Under the pieces are notes generated by a model. That model was not told the origin of the DNA. It worked only from the letters and a program-made list of their open reading frames with translations, and made no database searches. Positions 1 through 6,375 of a stretch of DNA of 51,647 nt are shown here, one piece after another; position 1 is the stretch's first letter; each line of letters opens with the position of its first letter. The translations under genes were made by a program, and so were the position numbers. Origin of the DNA: a virus; IMG/VR virus record IMGVR_UViG_3300025978_000007, positions 1 to 51,647 of that record; one strand, given 5' to 3'.

Positions 1-99
1 AAAAAATAAGGAATTTTCTACAGCTAAAGAAGCCTCTATTTTTTGTGGGTTATCATCATCTACTACAATATTAAAAGCAGCTAAAGGGCAAAGGAAAAC
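1..99. repeat. Terminal direct repeat, left copy (circular join)
   Basis: These 99 bases are identical to the last 99 bases of the window (51549-51647). An exact overlap of this size is typical of a circular assembly cut once and left with its k-mer overlap; a true short terminal repeat cannot be excluded from sequence alone. The endonuclease reading frame continues unbroken across the join, which supports circularity or circular permutation. Confidence 0.95.
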
Positions 100-133
100 T
101 GCTGGCGGATATACATGGAAACTATTAAATTAA
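2..133 (+). CDS. GIY-YIG homing endonuclease, 3' end (continues from 51031)
   Basis: This is the C-terminal 43 codons plus stop of the gene that begins at 51031. The two parts join in frame through the terminal repeat to give about 216 residues. The fragment encodes a NUMOD-type DNA-binding tail: a helix-turn-helix-like stretch (FSTAKEASIFCGLSSST) followed by a GGYTWKLLN end, which is common at the C-terminus of phage homing nucleases. No start codon is needed here because the gene is cut only by linearisation. The next gene begins 28 bp downstream. Confidence 0.88.
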   Translation, partial: KNKEFSTAKEASIFCGLSSSTTILKAAKGQRKTAGGYTWKLLN

Positions 134-161
134 TAACTCACATTTTAAAATTTATGAATAA

Positions 162-602
162 ATGAAACAAAAATTAATAGCATTAATATTCCTACTCTTA
201 TCTATCCCGGCATTGTCACAACTAAAGCCGAAAGTAGCGATATCATATAACTTTACAGATAATGTAATGGTATCTAGTAAGAGCTATACCGAGATTGGTA
301 ATACATACGTCAATAAGTGCTCTTATTCTCTCCCTAACACGGTTGTGTCAACGGGACTAGAATATATACATGGAAAACTTTCTGTGTATTACGACACTCG
401 TATATGGGTAAGGTTTATGAAAGATGATCATTCTTTCTCTCCAGAGGAAGCACGCTTTGAGTTGGGGATTAAATACCACCTGACTGATAAAATAGTTATC
501 TCCGCTAATCATGTATGTTGGCATCCGTTACAATCAGACGGGTTAAGTCATAATTCTATTTACGGAGGTAATGAGGGTATTTCAATAAGTTACGGATATT
601 AA
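162..602 (+). CDS. Secreted, outer-membrane beta-barrel-like small protein
   Basis: This 146-residue protein starts with a clear signal peptide: basic MKQK, a hydrophobic core LIALIFLLLSIPA, and probable cleavage after ALS. The mature part is made of alternating polar/hydrophobic strands rich in Tyr and aromatic residues (VAISYNF, LSVYYDTRIWVRF, FELGIKYHL) and ends SISYGY. A terminal aromatic residue is typical of outer-membrane beta-barrels, but 120 mature residues would make only a small barrel. As a phage early-region protein it could alter the host surface, for example in superinfection exclusion; that is inference. It is the first gene of the plus-strand accessory cluster. Confidence 0.7.
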   Translation: MKQKLIALIFLLLSIPALSQLKPKVAISYNFTDNVMVSSKSYTEIGNTYVNKCSYSLPNTVVSTGLEYIHGKLSVYYDTRIWVRFMKDDHSFSPEEARFELGIKYHLTDKIVISANHVCWHPLQSDGLSHNSIYGGNEGISISYGY

Positions 603-612
603 AATTATAATT

Positions 613-990
613 ATGGCAACAACACTATCTTCGAAAGAAAGAATAGCACGCAAGGAGCATAGATGTTCTTTTTGCGGCTGTATAATTCATAAAGGAGAAC
701 ACTATTTTAACTATGCAATGTTATATGATGGTTTTTATGAATGGAAAACTCACCTAGAGTGTGAAGAAATAGCATCGGAGTTGAATATGTATTCTGATTG
801 CGATAATGACGTGGGTGTAACTTCGGATGATTGGAAAGAGAGAGTATCTGATGAGTTTAACGATCGGTTCTATGATGAAGGGATCGATGATATTCGAAAA
901 GACATGCAACCTATTTATGATAATTATTATGAGATGGCAAAAGCTATTTTAGAGGATATTAAAAACAAAAATAAGAAGAAATGCGAGTAA
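613..990 (+). CDS. Small protein with N-terminal Cys/His zinc-finger-like motif
   Basis: The N-terminus of this 125-residue protein carries RCSFCGCIIHKGEHYF followed by HLECEEIA, giving CxxC...HxxC spacing that could bind one zinc ion. The rest is acidic and probably helical (YEMAKAILEDIKNKNKKK). Similar finger-bearing small proteins are common in Bacteroides phage early regions, but no function is assigned. It starts 10 bp after the preceding gene, and its end overlaps the 50-residue gene at 981. Confidence 0.7.
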   Translation: MATTLSSKERIARKEHRCSFCGCIIHKGEHYFNYAMLYDGFYEWKTHLECEEIASELNMYSDCDNDVGVTSDDWKERVSDEFNDRFYDEGIDDIRKDMQPIYDNYYEMAKAILEDIKNKNKKKCE

Positions 991-1133
991 CACGAATAAT
1001 AATCAGGTACCCCGATAATTACCAGATCGCATTGTCGGTGAATTTTGTAACCGAAAATATAGATTTAATTAAAAAAGTAGTAAAAGAATATTATGGTGCA
1101 CATCATGTATTCATAAATTATGAGGAGGAATAA
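981..1133 (+). CDS. Small hypothetical protein (50 aa)
   Basis: The frame runs from ATG at 981, overlapping the end of the previous gene by 10 bases, to TAA at 1131. The product MRVTRIIIRYPDNYQIALS... ends in NYEEE. It has a beta-alpha-beta feel and no recognised domain. The overlap with the gene before and the 3-bp gap to the gene after fit translational coupling in a tight operon. The final codons supply the Shine-Dalgarno-like sequence for the next gene. Confidence 0.6.
   Translation: MRVTRIIIRYPDNYQIALSVNFVTENIDLIKKVVKEYYGAHHVFINYEEE
1123..1128 (+). promoter_or_regulatory. Shine-Dalgarno-like AGGAGG before gene 1137
   Basis: AGGAGG lies 8 bases upstream of the ATG at 1137. Strong Shine-Dalgarno sites are rare in this genome and unusual for Bacteroidetes, so this one supports the chosen start. 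It overlaps the last Glu codons of the preceding 50-residue gene, so its presence may be partly coincidental. Confidence 0.45.
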
Positions 1134-1136
1134 ATC

Positions 1137-1445
1137 ATGGAAAAAGAATTAGATTTAATCAGAAAAGAAAGAGAACGCCAAATAAAGAAAGGATATACCA
1201 TAGATCATGACGACAACCATATAGACGGCGAATTAGTTTTGAAGTATGGAACTAGATTTTTAATTGATTACACGATAGGAATTGAAAAATGTATTCCAAA
1301 AGGAGATAAAAAGATTCTCCCGGATGATTATATAAATATTGATTTTGCTATTGATGATTTAACCAAATTATCTGCTTGTATTGTTGCTGAAATGGAAAGA
1401 TTAGAACGTTTAAAAATAAGGAATAATGAAGAAGATAATGTTTAA
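1137..1445 (+). CDS. Conserved phage protein with ERxRQ-x-KGYT-x2-HDD motif
   Basis: This 102-residue helical protein begins with RKERERQIKKGYTIDHDD, a signature found in many small phage proteins of unknown function. I associate it loosely with nucleotide-metabolism neighbourhoods such as MazG-like or dATP/dGTP pyrophosphohydrolase-linked proteins, but catalytic function cannot be shown. A C-terminal helix (CIVAEMERLERLKIR) follows. Its 3' end overlaps the start of the ASCH-like gene by 20 bp. Confidence 0.65.
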   Translation: MEKELDLIRKERERQIKKGYTIDHDDNHIDGELVLKYGTRFLIDYTIGIEKCIPKGDKKILPDDYINIDFAIDDLTKLSACIVAEMERLERLKIRNNEEDNV

Positions 1446-1992
1446 TGACAAATACGGCTTAACGAAATCCGTATTAGATGGAAGTAAGACTATAACAAGG
1501 AGAATAGCTAACCCAACTTACAGAACAACTTATTGTATACGAAATTGGAATAAAATAATTGACGATGCGCAATTTATATCTAAATATAATATTAATGATA
1601 TAGTTGCAATTGCTCAAAGTTATCAAGATGCGGGGTATCACGATGATGAAAGGGAAATACCGTTAATAACCAGCACGAGTGGTTGGACTAATAAAATGTT
1701 CGTTTGTGCAGATTTAATGCCGCATCATATTGAAATTACAAATATTAGGTTAGAAAGATTACAGGATATTTCGGATGAAGATTGCTTGAAAGAAGGAATT
1801 AAAATATTTAACCCAAATCCCAATTTTAAAAAATATATTGTAGAAGGTATGGGATATTGGAGGAGTTTCGGATGTATCAATTTTGATACTCCTCGTGAAG
1901 CATATGCATCCTTAATCGATAAAATATCAGGGAAAGGAACATGGGAAAGTAACCCGTACGTATTCGTTTACGAATTTAAACTAAAAGACTAG
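1426..1992 (+). CDS. ASCH-like domain protein
   Basis: This 188-residue protein begins MKKIMFNDKYGLTKSVLDGSKTITRR. The pattern of a short basic lead followed by VLxGxKTxTRR is typical of phage ASCH (PUA-like) proteins thought to bind RNA or modified nucleotides. The mid-region DIVAIAQSY and ITNIRLERLQDISDEDCLKEG, and the end NPYVFVYEFKL, fit the beta-barrel. A second, shorter ASCH protein lies at 5311. It overlaps the previous gene by 20 bp, and its stop is TAG at 1990, showing TAG is a normal stop in this phage. Confidence 0.7.
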   Translation: MKKIMFNDKYGLTKSVLDGSKTITRRIANPTYRTTYCIRNWNKIIDDAQFISKYNINDIVAIAQSYQDAGYHDDEREIPLITSTSGWTNKMFVCADLMPHHIEITNIRLERLQDISDEDCLKEGIKIFNPNPNFKKYIVEGMGYWRSFGCINFDTPREAYASLIDKISGKGTWESNPYVFVYEFKLKD

Positions 1993-1995
1993 AAA

Positions 1996-2214
1996 ATGGA
2001 AGCTGAAAAATTCAAACAAATTCTAATAAATAAGAATAATCTTGACATAATAGATAATCTTATTGACTGTCTCGAGAAATATCAGACTAGATTAATTGAT
2101 TCTGATATGCCATATTTGGAAGGTGCTCCAGACATTTACGAAGAACTGGATTATTACACAAAGGTGAGAGATCATATTATTAATGAATTAAAAGAACAAC
2201 AATTAAATCTTTAA
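1996..2214 (+). CDS. Small helical hypothetical protein (72 aa)
   Basis: A 72-residue acidic, mostly helical protein (FKQILINKNNLDIIDNLIDCLEKY...DYYTKVRDHIINELKEQQ). No domain is recognised. It sits 3 bp after the ASCH-like gene and 6 bp before the MazG-like gene, so it is clearly part of the same transcription unit. Confidence 0.6.
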   Translation: MEAEKFKQILINKNNLDIIDNLIDCLEKYQTRLIDSDMPYLEGAPDIYEELDYYTKVRDHIINELKEQQLNL

Positions 2215-2220
2215 ATTATT

Positions 2221-2763
2221 ATGAGTAAAATAAATTGGAACGAATTAAGAGATAAAGCTTATAAGTCAGCACGTGAACATGGATTCCATGAAGGTTTTGA
2301 AAGCAAGAAAGTAGCATTAATGCTTGTTATTACTGAACTATCAGAAGCTATTGAAGCTGATAGAAATGATAGGCACGCCGACTTGGATAAATTCAAGTCA
2401 TATATAACTAAAGGAGGTGAATTTTGGAGATTCTTTATCTTGTTTATAAAGGATTCAGTAGAGGATGAACTTGCAGATACTGCAATAAGATTATTTGATT
2501 TTGCAGGCCTAAATAAAATAGACTTATCTGATAGAATTATATTTTCTTATGTTGTATCAAAGAAGAAGTCTTTTATTGAAAATTGCTTCGATATCGTTCG
2601 TGATATCGTCAACTACAAATATACGAATGAAGAATTAGTAAATTATTCGATTAGGCAGGTATTTGAGCTAGCTTCGTTTTATGATATTGATCTACTTTGG
2701 CATATTAATCAAAAGATGAAATACAACGAACTACGACCATATAAAAACGGTAAAAAATATTAA
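2221..2763 (+). CDS. MazG-like nucleotide pyrophosphohydrolase family protein
   Basis: This 180-residue all-alpha protein has metal-binding-type motifs ELSEAIEADR (around residues 40-50) and DELADTAIRLFD (around 82-93), matching the ExxE...ExxD layout of the all-alpha NTP pyrophosphatase (MazG/dUTPase-like) superfamily. Such enzymes hydrolyse (d)NTPs to monophosphates, and in phages may shape nucleotide pools or alarmone levels. The C-terminal half (DIVRDIVNYKYTNEELVNYSIRQVFELA) is helical. The exact substrate cannot be read from sequence. Confidence 0.72.
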   Translation: MSKINWNELRDKAYKSAREHGFHEGFESKKVALMLVITELSEAIEADRNDRHADLDKFKSYITKGGEFWRFFILFIKDSVEDELADTAIRLFDFAGLNKIDLSDRIIFSYVVSKKKSFIENCFDIVRDIVNYKYTNEELVNYSIRQVFELASFYDIDLLWHINQKMKYNELRPYKNGKKY

Positions 2764-2765
2764 TT

Positions 2766-3014
2766 ATGAGTAAAGCAGAAAAATTTATAGAGGAACAAAG
2801 TCTACTTCCCGAACAATTCCCAACAGACGAAGAAGTCATTACTAATAAGGACGCTTTAAAGTCGATAGAGATGGCTAGAGAAGAGATAAAAGATAAAACT
2901 ATTGAATGTTTCAAATATTTTGTAAGAAACTATTGCGCTAAGCCAAACCAATGGAAAATATATGAAGAGGAGAAGCACTACATTGAAGTATTTATAGAAA
3001 TGCTAAACAAATAA
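2766..3014 (+). CDS. Small helical protein, MSKAEKF family copy 1
   Basis: This 82-residue protein begins MSKAEKFIEE and ends FIEMLNK. It is paralogous to the gene at 3924, which begins MSKAEEYLEK and ends FTEMLNK; both share a central EMxxKTIEC/EMKEKAIEC block. Function is unknown. It lies 2 bp after the MazG-like gene. Confidence 0.62.
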   Translation: MSKAEKFIEEQSLLPEQFPTDEEVITNKDALKSIEMAREEIKDKTIECFKYFVRNYCAKPNQWKIYEEEKHYIEVFIEMLNK

Positions 3015-3018
3015 AATT

Positions 3019-3219
3019 ATGGTTGAACCAACAATTACCATTTCGGTCGAACAATATAATTTTTTTATAAAATTAAGATATTCTTATTATTGCGAAATGT
3101 ATGATACCTTACATGAAGTTTTGTTGCAAAATTGTAGAAATTGGGGTGAGGCGCAACAGATATTGAATAAATATAAAGAGTTTGCTCTAATTGAACAATC
3201 TAAAATAATAAAGGAATGA
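3019..3219 (+). CDS. Small hypothetical protein (66 aa)
   Basis: The 66-residue product MVEPTITISVEQYNFFIKLRYSYYCEMYDTL... is followed by an amphipathic helix. There is no recognised domain. It is spaced 4 bp from the preceding gene, and its TGA overlaps the ATG of the next gene (ATGA), implying coupled translation. Confidence 0.58.
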   Translation: MVEPTITISVEQYNFFIKLRYSYYCEMYDTLHEVLLQNCRNWGEAQQILNKYKEFALIEQSKIIKE

Positions 3220-3641
3220 AGACAAATATTTTGGGTCTTAAAAAGTGGAAATGGAAAGAGAATTTATCTGGTTTCTTTACATGTAATGGAAAAAGTCTTA
3301 CTGATTCGGAGGCAAGAAAAGTAATTGAATACGGAATATCAAAAGGATATAAGTATGATTCAGAAATTACCAATGAAGACGTAAAGAAAATTTTAAATGG
3401 GGAATATATGAGTAAAGAAATAATAGAAGTAAAAGCTTTTCAAGTTCCATGCTGTGAAAATGTTTTTAAAACAATGAAAGGTGCAAGAATACACATGTCT
3501 TTGTGTTGCTCTAATGTTGAAAATCGAGCTTGCAAAACATGTAAAACTTTTGAAAGTAGTCTAGGTTGTGATCATATATCTTGCGAAGGTGGATATCTTG
3601 AAGGTATTACAATTCATTGCTCGGACTGGGAAAGAAAATAA
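3216..3641 (+). CDS. Cysteine-rich putative zinc-binding protein
   Basis: The C-terminal half of this 141-residue protein has many cysteines: VPCCENVF...HMSLCC, then RACKTCKTFESSLGCDH, C, and IHCSDWERK at the end. The CxxC and final C-x-x-W pattern is seen in small Cys-rich phage proteins and suggests one or two zinc sites. An internal MSKEIIEVKAF after residue 64 could be a second start. Function is unknown. It overlaps the preceding gene by 4 bp. Confidence 0.62.
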   Translation: MKTNILGLKKWKWKENLSGFFTCNGKSLTDSEARKVIEYGISKGYKYDSEITNEDVKKILNGEYMSKEIIEVKAFQVPCCENVFKTMKGARIHMSLCCSNVENRACKTCKTFESSLGCDHISCEGGYLEGITIHCSDWERK

Positions 3642-3642
3642 A

Positions 3643-3885
3643 ATGATTATGAAAACAAATCTTTTAGGATTCTTTATTCGCAATAAAAAATCAAATGTCA
3701 ATTATTATTTTGTTTCTTATGTATATTCCAAAATTGGTGAAATACATTTTGCAAGTACGAATATTAGAGTTGATGGGGTATTTTCACTGAGACAAGTGAA
3801 AGAACTTATAGAACTTCACTTAAAATGCTCTAATTTAGCCATTTTAAATTATCATAAGATTGAAAATTATGAGTATGAAGAATAA
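3643..3885 (+). CDS. Small protein paralogous to the C-terminus of gene 5691
   Basis: I start this at ATG 3643, one base after the previous stop, rather than the longer frame from 3568, because the upstream part lies wholly inside the previous gene. The 80-residue product contains YYFVSYVYSKIGEIHFAST, IRVDGVFS and NLAILNYHKIENYEYEE. These match FISYVYNKEGEFNFGST, IKVNGVFL and NLTILNYHPIKPCEYEE in gene 5691. It therefore represents a stand-alone copy of that C-terminal module. Function is unknown. Confidence 0.65.
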   Translation: MIMKTNLLGFFIRNKKSNVNYYFVSYVYSKIGEIHFASTNIRVDGVFSLRQVKELIELHLKCSNLAILNYHKIENYEYEE

Positions 3886-3923
3886 TGGAATAATAAACAT
3901 AACAATATTAAAGAAGTTAAGAC

Positions 3924-4181
3924 ATGAGTAAAGCAGAAGAATATTTAGAGAAACATTTAATAGGGGCTGGTAATATTCCTCCCCAATGTCATGCATATTA
4001 CGCGGGAGATGCTAGCGAGGCAGTAGATATAGCCGATAAAGAAATGAAAGAAAAAGCAATCGAATGCCATAAAAGATGTTGCTCTTTTTACGACTTTTAT
4101 TGTAATGGATATGGCGCACGTATTCTATGCGAAGGAGATTGTCAATACATGACGGATTTTACAGAAATGCTAAACAAATAA
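3924..4181 (+). CDS. Small Cys-containing protein, MSKAEKF family copy 2
   Basis: This 85-residue protein is paralogous to the gene at 2766 (MSKAE start, EMKEKAIEC core, FTEMLNK end). This copy has extra cysteines (HKRCCSFYDFYCN, ILCEGDCQY), so it may bind metal, unlike copy 1. Function is unknown. A 38-bp gap separates it from the previous gene. Confidence 0.6.
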   Translation: MSKAEEYLEKHLIGAGNIPPQCHAYYAGDASEAVDIADKEMKEKAIECHKRCCSFYDFYCNGYGARILCEGDCQYMTDFTEMLNK

Positions 4182-4196
4182 ATTAATAAAATTATT

Positions 4197-4751
4197 ATGG
4201 GAAAAGAAAGAAAAGTAGGTAGCTTATTTATAGATAAAAAAGGAACTTGTACTACTGTATTTAAAAGTGAATTAGGATGTTTAGGATGCTTTTATCTAAA
4301 AAATGGTGGATGCACAGCTGGAAAAGAAAAGGGCGAATGTTATTGGGTAAATAGAGAAGATATGGAGAGTATAATATTTGTAAGAGAAAAAATTATGGAA
4401 AATAAAATTATGAAAAAAGAATTAGTAAAAAGTTACGAGGATGCGCTTACCTTATTAGGTAAATCAGCGCCTAGCTATTTGAATGAGATGCCAGCTAACG
4501 AGCAGGCATATCATAAGCTTTGCATTATTTGTGAGGCTTTGAACGTTGGACATGAAAAAAAAGATCGTATATATTATCCTTGGTGGTGGAAAGAAGATTT
4601 AAAAGCGGGTGTCGCGGCTCGTTATTCGTATATCGTCTTTGCGCGTGCGCCTGCGTTCTCGGGGTTTCGGCTTTGCTGTTTCGATCGAGTAACAGCACTC
4701 TATTTTGGAAGCAAACCGTTCGTAAAACTATGGCAAGATTACCTATTATGA
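4197..4751 (+). CDS. Cys-rich module fused to hypervariable lectin-type (DGR-like target) domain
   Basis: The 184-residue product has two parts. Residues 1-65 form a Cys-rich module (ELGCLGCFYLKNGGCTAGKEKGEC). Residues 72-184 match gene 41272 throughout (SYEDALTLL, YLNEMP, YHKLCIICEALNVGH, IYYPWW). Residues 137-160 (4605-4676) are the variable segment GVAARYSYIVFARAPAFSGF, followed by RLC. Its DNA is near-identical to that of gene 41272 except at NNY codons. Internal ATGs at 4395 and 4410 could start the second module alone. The fold is expected to be C-type-lectin-like, as in DGR targets; ligand and role are unknown. The stop overlaps the next ATG. Confidence 0.75.
   Translation: MGKERKVGSLFIDKKGTCTTVFKSELGCLGCFYLKNGGCTAGKEKGECYWVNREDMESIIFVREKIMENKIMKKELVKSYEDALTLLGKSAPSYLNEMPANEQAYHKLCIICEALNVGHEKKDRIYYPWWWKEDLKAGVAARYSYIVFARAPAFSGFRLCCFDRVTALYFGSKPFVKLWQDYLL
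4605..4676 (+). repeat. Variable repeat VR1 (24 codons, DGR-like)
   Basis: This is a GC-rich island in AT-rich surroundings. Aligned codon by codon with 41548-41619 it differs at 8 of 24 codons. Thirteen of the 14 base differences fall in codon positions 1-2 of NNY codons, as expected if the template has AAY there. The 3' end GGGTTTCGGCTTTGCT is identical in all three copies, resembling an initiation-of-mutagenic-homing site. Confidence 0.72.
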
Positions 4752-5044
4752 TAACCATATTATTGATATTATCTTATCTACTAGGATATGTTACGTGCTT
4801 GATGATATTCCCAATATTTAATAAAATGTTGATTCATCAAAAGGATACAGTTCATTCGATATTTGTAGTATTCAAATATGTATTGAAAAGATGTAGATAC
4901 ACATGTTGGAGAATCGCATGTAATGATGAGATGCGTGCAGAGAATGCTATATTAAGAACTATATTAAGAGGTTGTTTCAAAAAGAAAAATTATTATGAAA
5001 AAAGAAGCACCAATCAAAACGGAAAAAGTGATTCGATTTCTTAA
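4748..5044 (+). CDS. Membrane-anchored small protein
   Basis: The start is taken at ATG 4748, which overlaps the previous stop (ATGA); the longer frame is only a shadow of the variable gene. The 98-residue product opens with a strong transmembrane segment (MITILLILSYLLGYVTCLMIFPIF). A basic, Cys-containing cytoplasmic part follows (KYVLKRCRYTCWRIACNDEMRAE). No family is recognised. Its 3' end overlaps the next gene by 50 bp, so the extreme C-terminus is uncertain. Confidence 0.5.
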   Translation: MITILLILSYLLGYVTCLMIFPIFNKMLIHQKDTVHSIFVVFKYVLKRCRYTCWRIACNDEMRAENAILRTILRGCFKKKNYYEKRSTNQNGKSDSIS

Positions 5045-5231
5045 AGTCTATAATAAATGGAGGAGAGGGTCTATCGAAGAGATGCCTGATCAAAAAGAAA
5101 TGGGAATAATTATTGATAGAGCTATTGAGCTATTGGATGGAATGTTAAATAGAAATAGAAATGGAAACAAAAGAAAGAAAAGCATATCGAATGAATTGCC
5201 AATATTACGGAATGAACGACAACTGTTATAA
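4995..5231 (+). CDS. Small conserved phage protein with IRFLKxYNKWRRG motif
   Basis: The core VIRFLKVYNKWRRG...MPDQKEMGIIIDRAIELLDGML resembles a small helical protein widespread in Bacteroides phages and prophages, where it usually ends soon after the IDRAIELL helix. Here the frame runs on to 78 residues with a basic tail that overlaps the next small ORF. Function is unknown. Confidence 0.62.
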   Translation: MKKEAPIKTEKVIRFLKVYNKWRRGSIEEMPDQKEMGIIIDRAIELLDGMLNRNRNGNKRKKSISNELPILRNERQLL

Positions 5232-5283
5232 ACACTCGAAACGTCTGAATTTTATACGAATGGAGTACAAAGACCTTTTATAA
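5161..5283 (+). CDS. Small Cys-containing protein (40 aa)
   Basis: ATG at 5161 to TAA at 5281 encodes METKERKAYRMNCQYYGMNDN and then CYKHSKRL...KDLL. It overlaps the 3' part of the previous gene in another frame. Cys and His placement suggests a mini zinc-binding peptide, but this is weak. It is included because short ORFs of this kind commonly follow the WRRG-family gene. Confidence 0.42.
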   Translation: METKERKAYRMNCQYYGMNDNCYKHSKRLNFIRMEYKDLL

Positions 5284-5310
5284 TTTTGAACACTTAATAA
5301 TAAAAATAAA

Positions 5311-5685
5311 ATGAAAGTATTAAGCATAAAACAGCCTTGGGCATCATTGATCGTTCAAGGATTAAAAGACATTGAGAACAGAACGTGGAAAACAAACTTT
5401 CGTGGTAGGATACTGATACATGCGTCTCAAAATGACTTTGATTTTAGAGGAAAAATGACAAGCGAATATCAACGTGAATATATCAATAAAATTCAGAAAC
5501 CATATATTCATGGTGCTATTATTGGAAGTGTAGAAATAGTAGATTGTATAGAATCTACTTCAGATCAAAACCAATCATGGGGAGATCTATATTGTTACCA
5601 TTGGAAATTAAGAAACGCAAAGATATTAAGAGAACCTATATTTGATGTAAAAGGAAAACTAGGACTTTGGGAGTATAACAAATAA
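5311..5685 (+). CDS. ASCH domain protein
   Basis: This 124-residue protein begins MKVLSIKQPWASLIVQGLKDIENRTWKT and continues RGRILIHASQ, GAIIGSVEIVDC and LGLWEY. This is the classic ASCH/PUA-like signature (SIKQPWASLI-x-G-KxIENRxW). The family is thought to bind RNA or hydrolyse modified nucleosides; in phages it may act in nucleotide or RNA metabolism. It lies 27 bp downstream of the 40-residue ORF and 5 bp upstream of the next gene. Confidence 0.88.
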   Translation: MKVLSIKQPWASLIVQGLKDIENRTWKTNFRGRILIHASQNDFDFRGKMTSEYQREYINKIQKPYIHGAIIGSVEIVDCIESTSDQNQSWGDLYCYHWKLRNAKILREPIFDVKGKLGLWEYNK

Positions 5686-5690
5686 TTATC

Positions 5691-6116
5691 ATGAAAAAAT
5701 ACAAAGTAAAAAAGTCTGATTTAAAAGGGAAGATAAGTAACTTCCCTTTAGATATCGTCCAAAGAATGGTAGATTACCAATCTGAACCATGTGTCGAAGC
5801 ATTCCAACTAAAAGAAGATGCTAGCCCCGAAGATGGAGGCTTCTCGTGGGGAGATACGAAAGAAGGGAAAGAATATTGGGATTTGGTTATCAATCACCAA
5901 AAATTTGATTTGGAGAAACAGGATCATTTCACGCCCTATTTCATTTCTTATGTTTACAATAAAGAGGGTGAGTTTAATTTTGGTAGCACTAATATTAAAG
6001 TCAATGGGGTATTCTTACTTAGCAAAGTGATGAAAGCTTTAGCTCTTAAGTTTAAATGTCCGAATTTGACCATTTTAAACTATCATCCGATAAAACCTTG
6101 TGAATATGAAGAATGA
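5691..6116 (+). CDS. Conserved phage protein with KISNFPLDIVQRMVDYQ motif
   Basis: The N-terminus KISNFPLDIVQRMVDYQ...GGFSWGDTKEGKEYWDLVI is a recurring module in Bacteroides phage proteins of unknown function. The C-terminal 60 residues (FISYVYNKEGEFNFGST...EYEE) are duplicated as the stand-alone gene at 3643. This therefore looks like a two-module protein of 141 residues. Its last bases overlap the next gene. Confidence 0.68.
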   Translation: MKKYKVKKSDLKGKISNFPLDIVQRMVDYQSEPCVEAFQLKEDASPEDGGFSWGDTKEGKEYWDLVINHQKFDLEKQDHFTPYFISYVYNKEGEFNFGSTNIKVNGVFLLSKVMKALALKFKCPNLTILNYHPIKPCEYEE

Positions 6117-6294
6117 ACCGATAAGCTGTAAGGATTGCATTTACTTTGGCGTATTGCAGCCAAAAAGGTCAGTTAACGACCCTGATACAAATTCATGTAA
6201 AATTATTAAAAATAAAAATTTTGTAACTAATAGTTTAATTAGATGTTCAGTAGCAGAAGTAAGAAAAGGATTAAGGAACTCGAAGAAGAAGTAA
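6106..6294 (+). CDS. Small four-cysteine protein
   Basis: I choose ATG 6106, which overlaps the previous stop by 11 bases, over GTG 6100. The 62-residue product has ISCKDCIYFG, SCKII and RCSVAEV. Four cysteines in CxxC...C...C spacing suggest a small zinc-binding fold. The C-terminal tail is basic (RKGLRNSKKK). Function is unknown. Confidence 0.6.
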   Translation: MKNEPISCKDCIYFGVLQPKRSVNDPDTNSCKIIKNKNFVTNSLIRCSVAEVRKGLRNSKKK

Positions 6295-6365
6295 GGTTGC
6301 TTAAGGCGCAGATATCTGTTAGAGATAAGTCTACAGGTAAGTTCATTAAAAGAGAGGCTAAGTAA
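6243..6365 (+). CDS. Short basic coiled-coil protein (40 aa)
   Basis: ATG 6243 to TAA 6363 encodes MFSSRSKKRIKELEEEVRLL followed by KAQISVRDKSTG and KFIKREAK. The heptad-like KRIKELEEEVRLLKAQI predicts a short coiled coil with basic ends. It overlaps the 3' end of the previous gene in another frame, and its stop lies inside the terminator stem, as expected for the last gene of the plus-strand unit. Confidence 0.55.
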   Translation: MFSSRSKKRIKELEEEVRLLKAQISVRDKSTGKFIKREAK

Positions 6366-6373
6366 GCCTCTCT
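6351..6373. terminator. Bidirectional terminator between early and late units
   Basis: AGAGAGGCT (6351-6359) and AGCCTCTCT (6365-6373) form a perfect 9-bp stem with a 5-base loop. Flanking A and T bases extend the pairing, and T-rich tracts occur on both strands. It sits exactly where plus-strand and minus-strand transcription converge. Confidence 0.85.
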
Positions 6374-6375
6374 TT

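Noticed and set aside
4525-4758. ORFs overlapping the variable repeats in other frames (also 41435-41635, and the longer starts at 4580 and 41523).
   Set aside because: They arise because the GC-rich variable segment lacks stops in other frames; the genuine downstream genes start at 4748 and 41706.
5281-5288. TAATTTTG before the ASCH gene at 5311 as a promoter -7 box.
   Set aside because: The box matches TAnnTTTG, but no TTTG lies 19-21 bases upstream and such A/T strings are common here.
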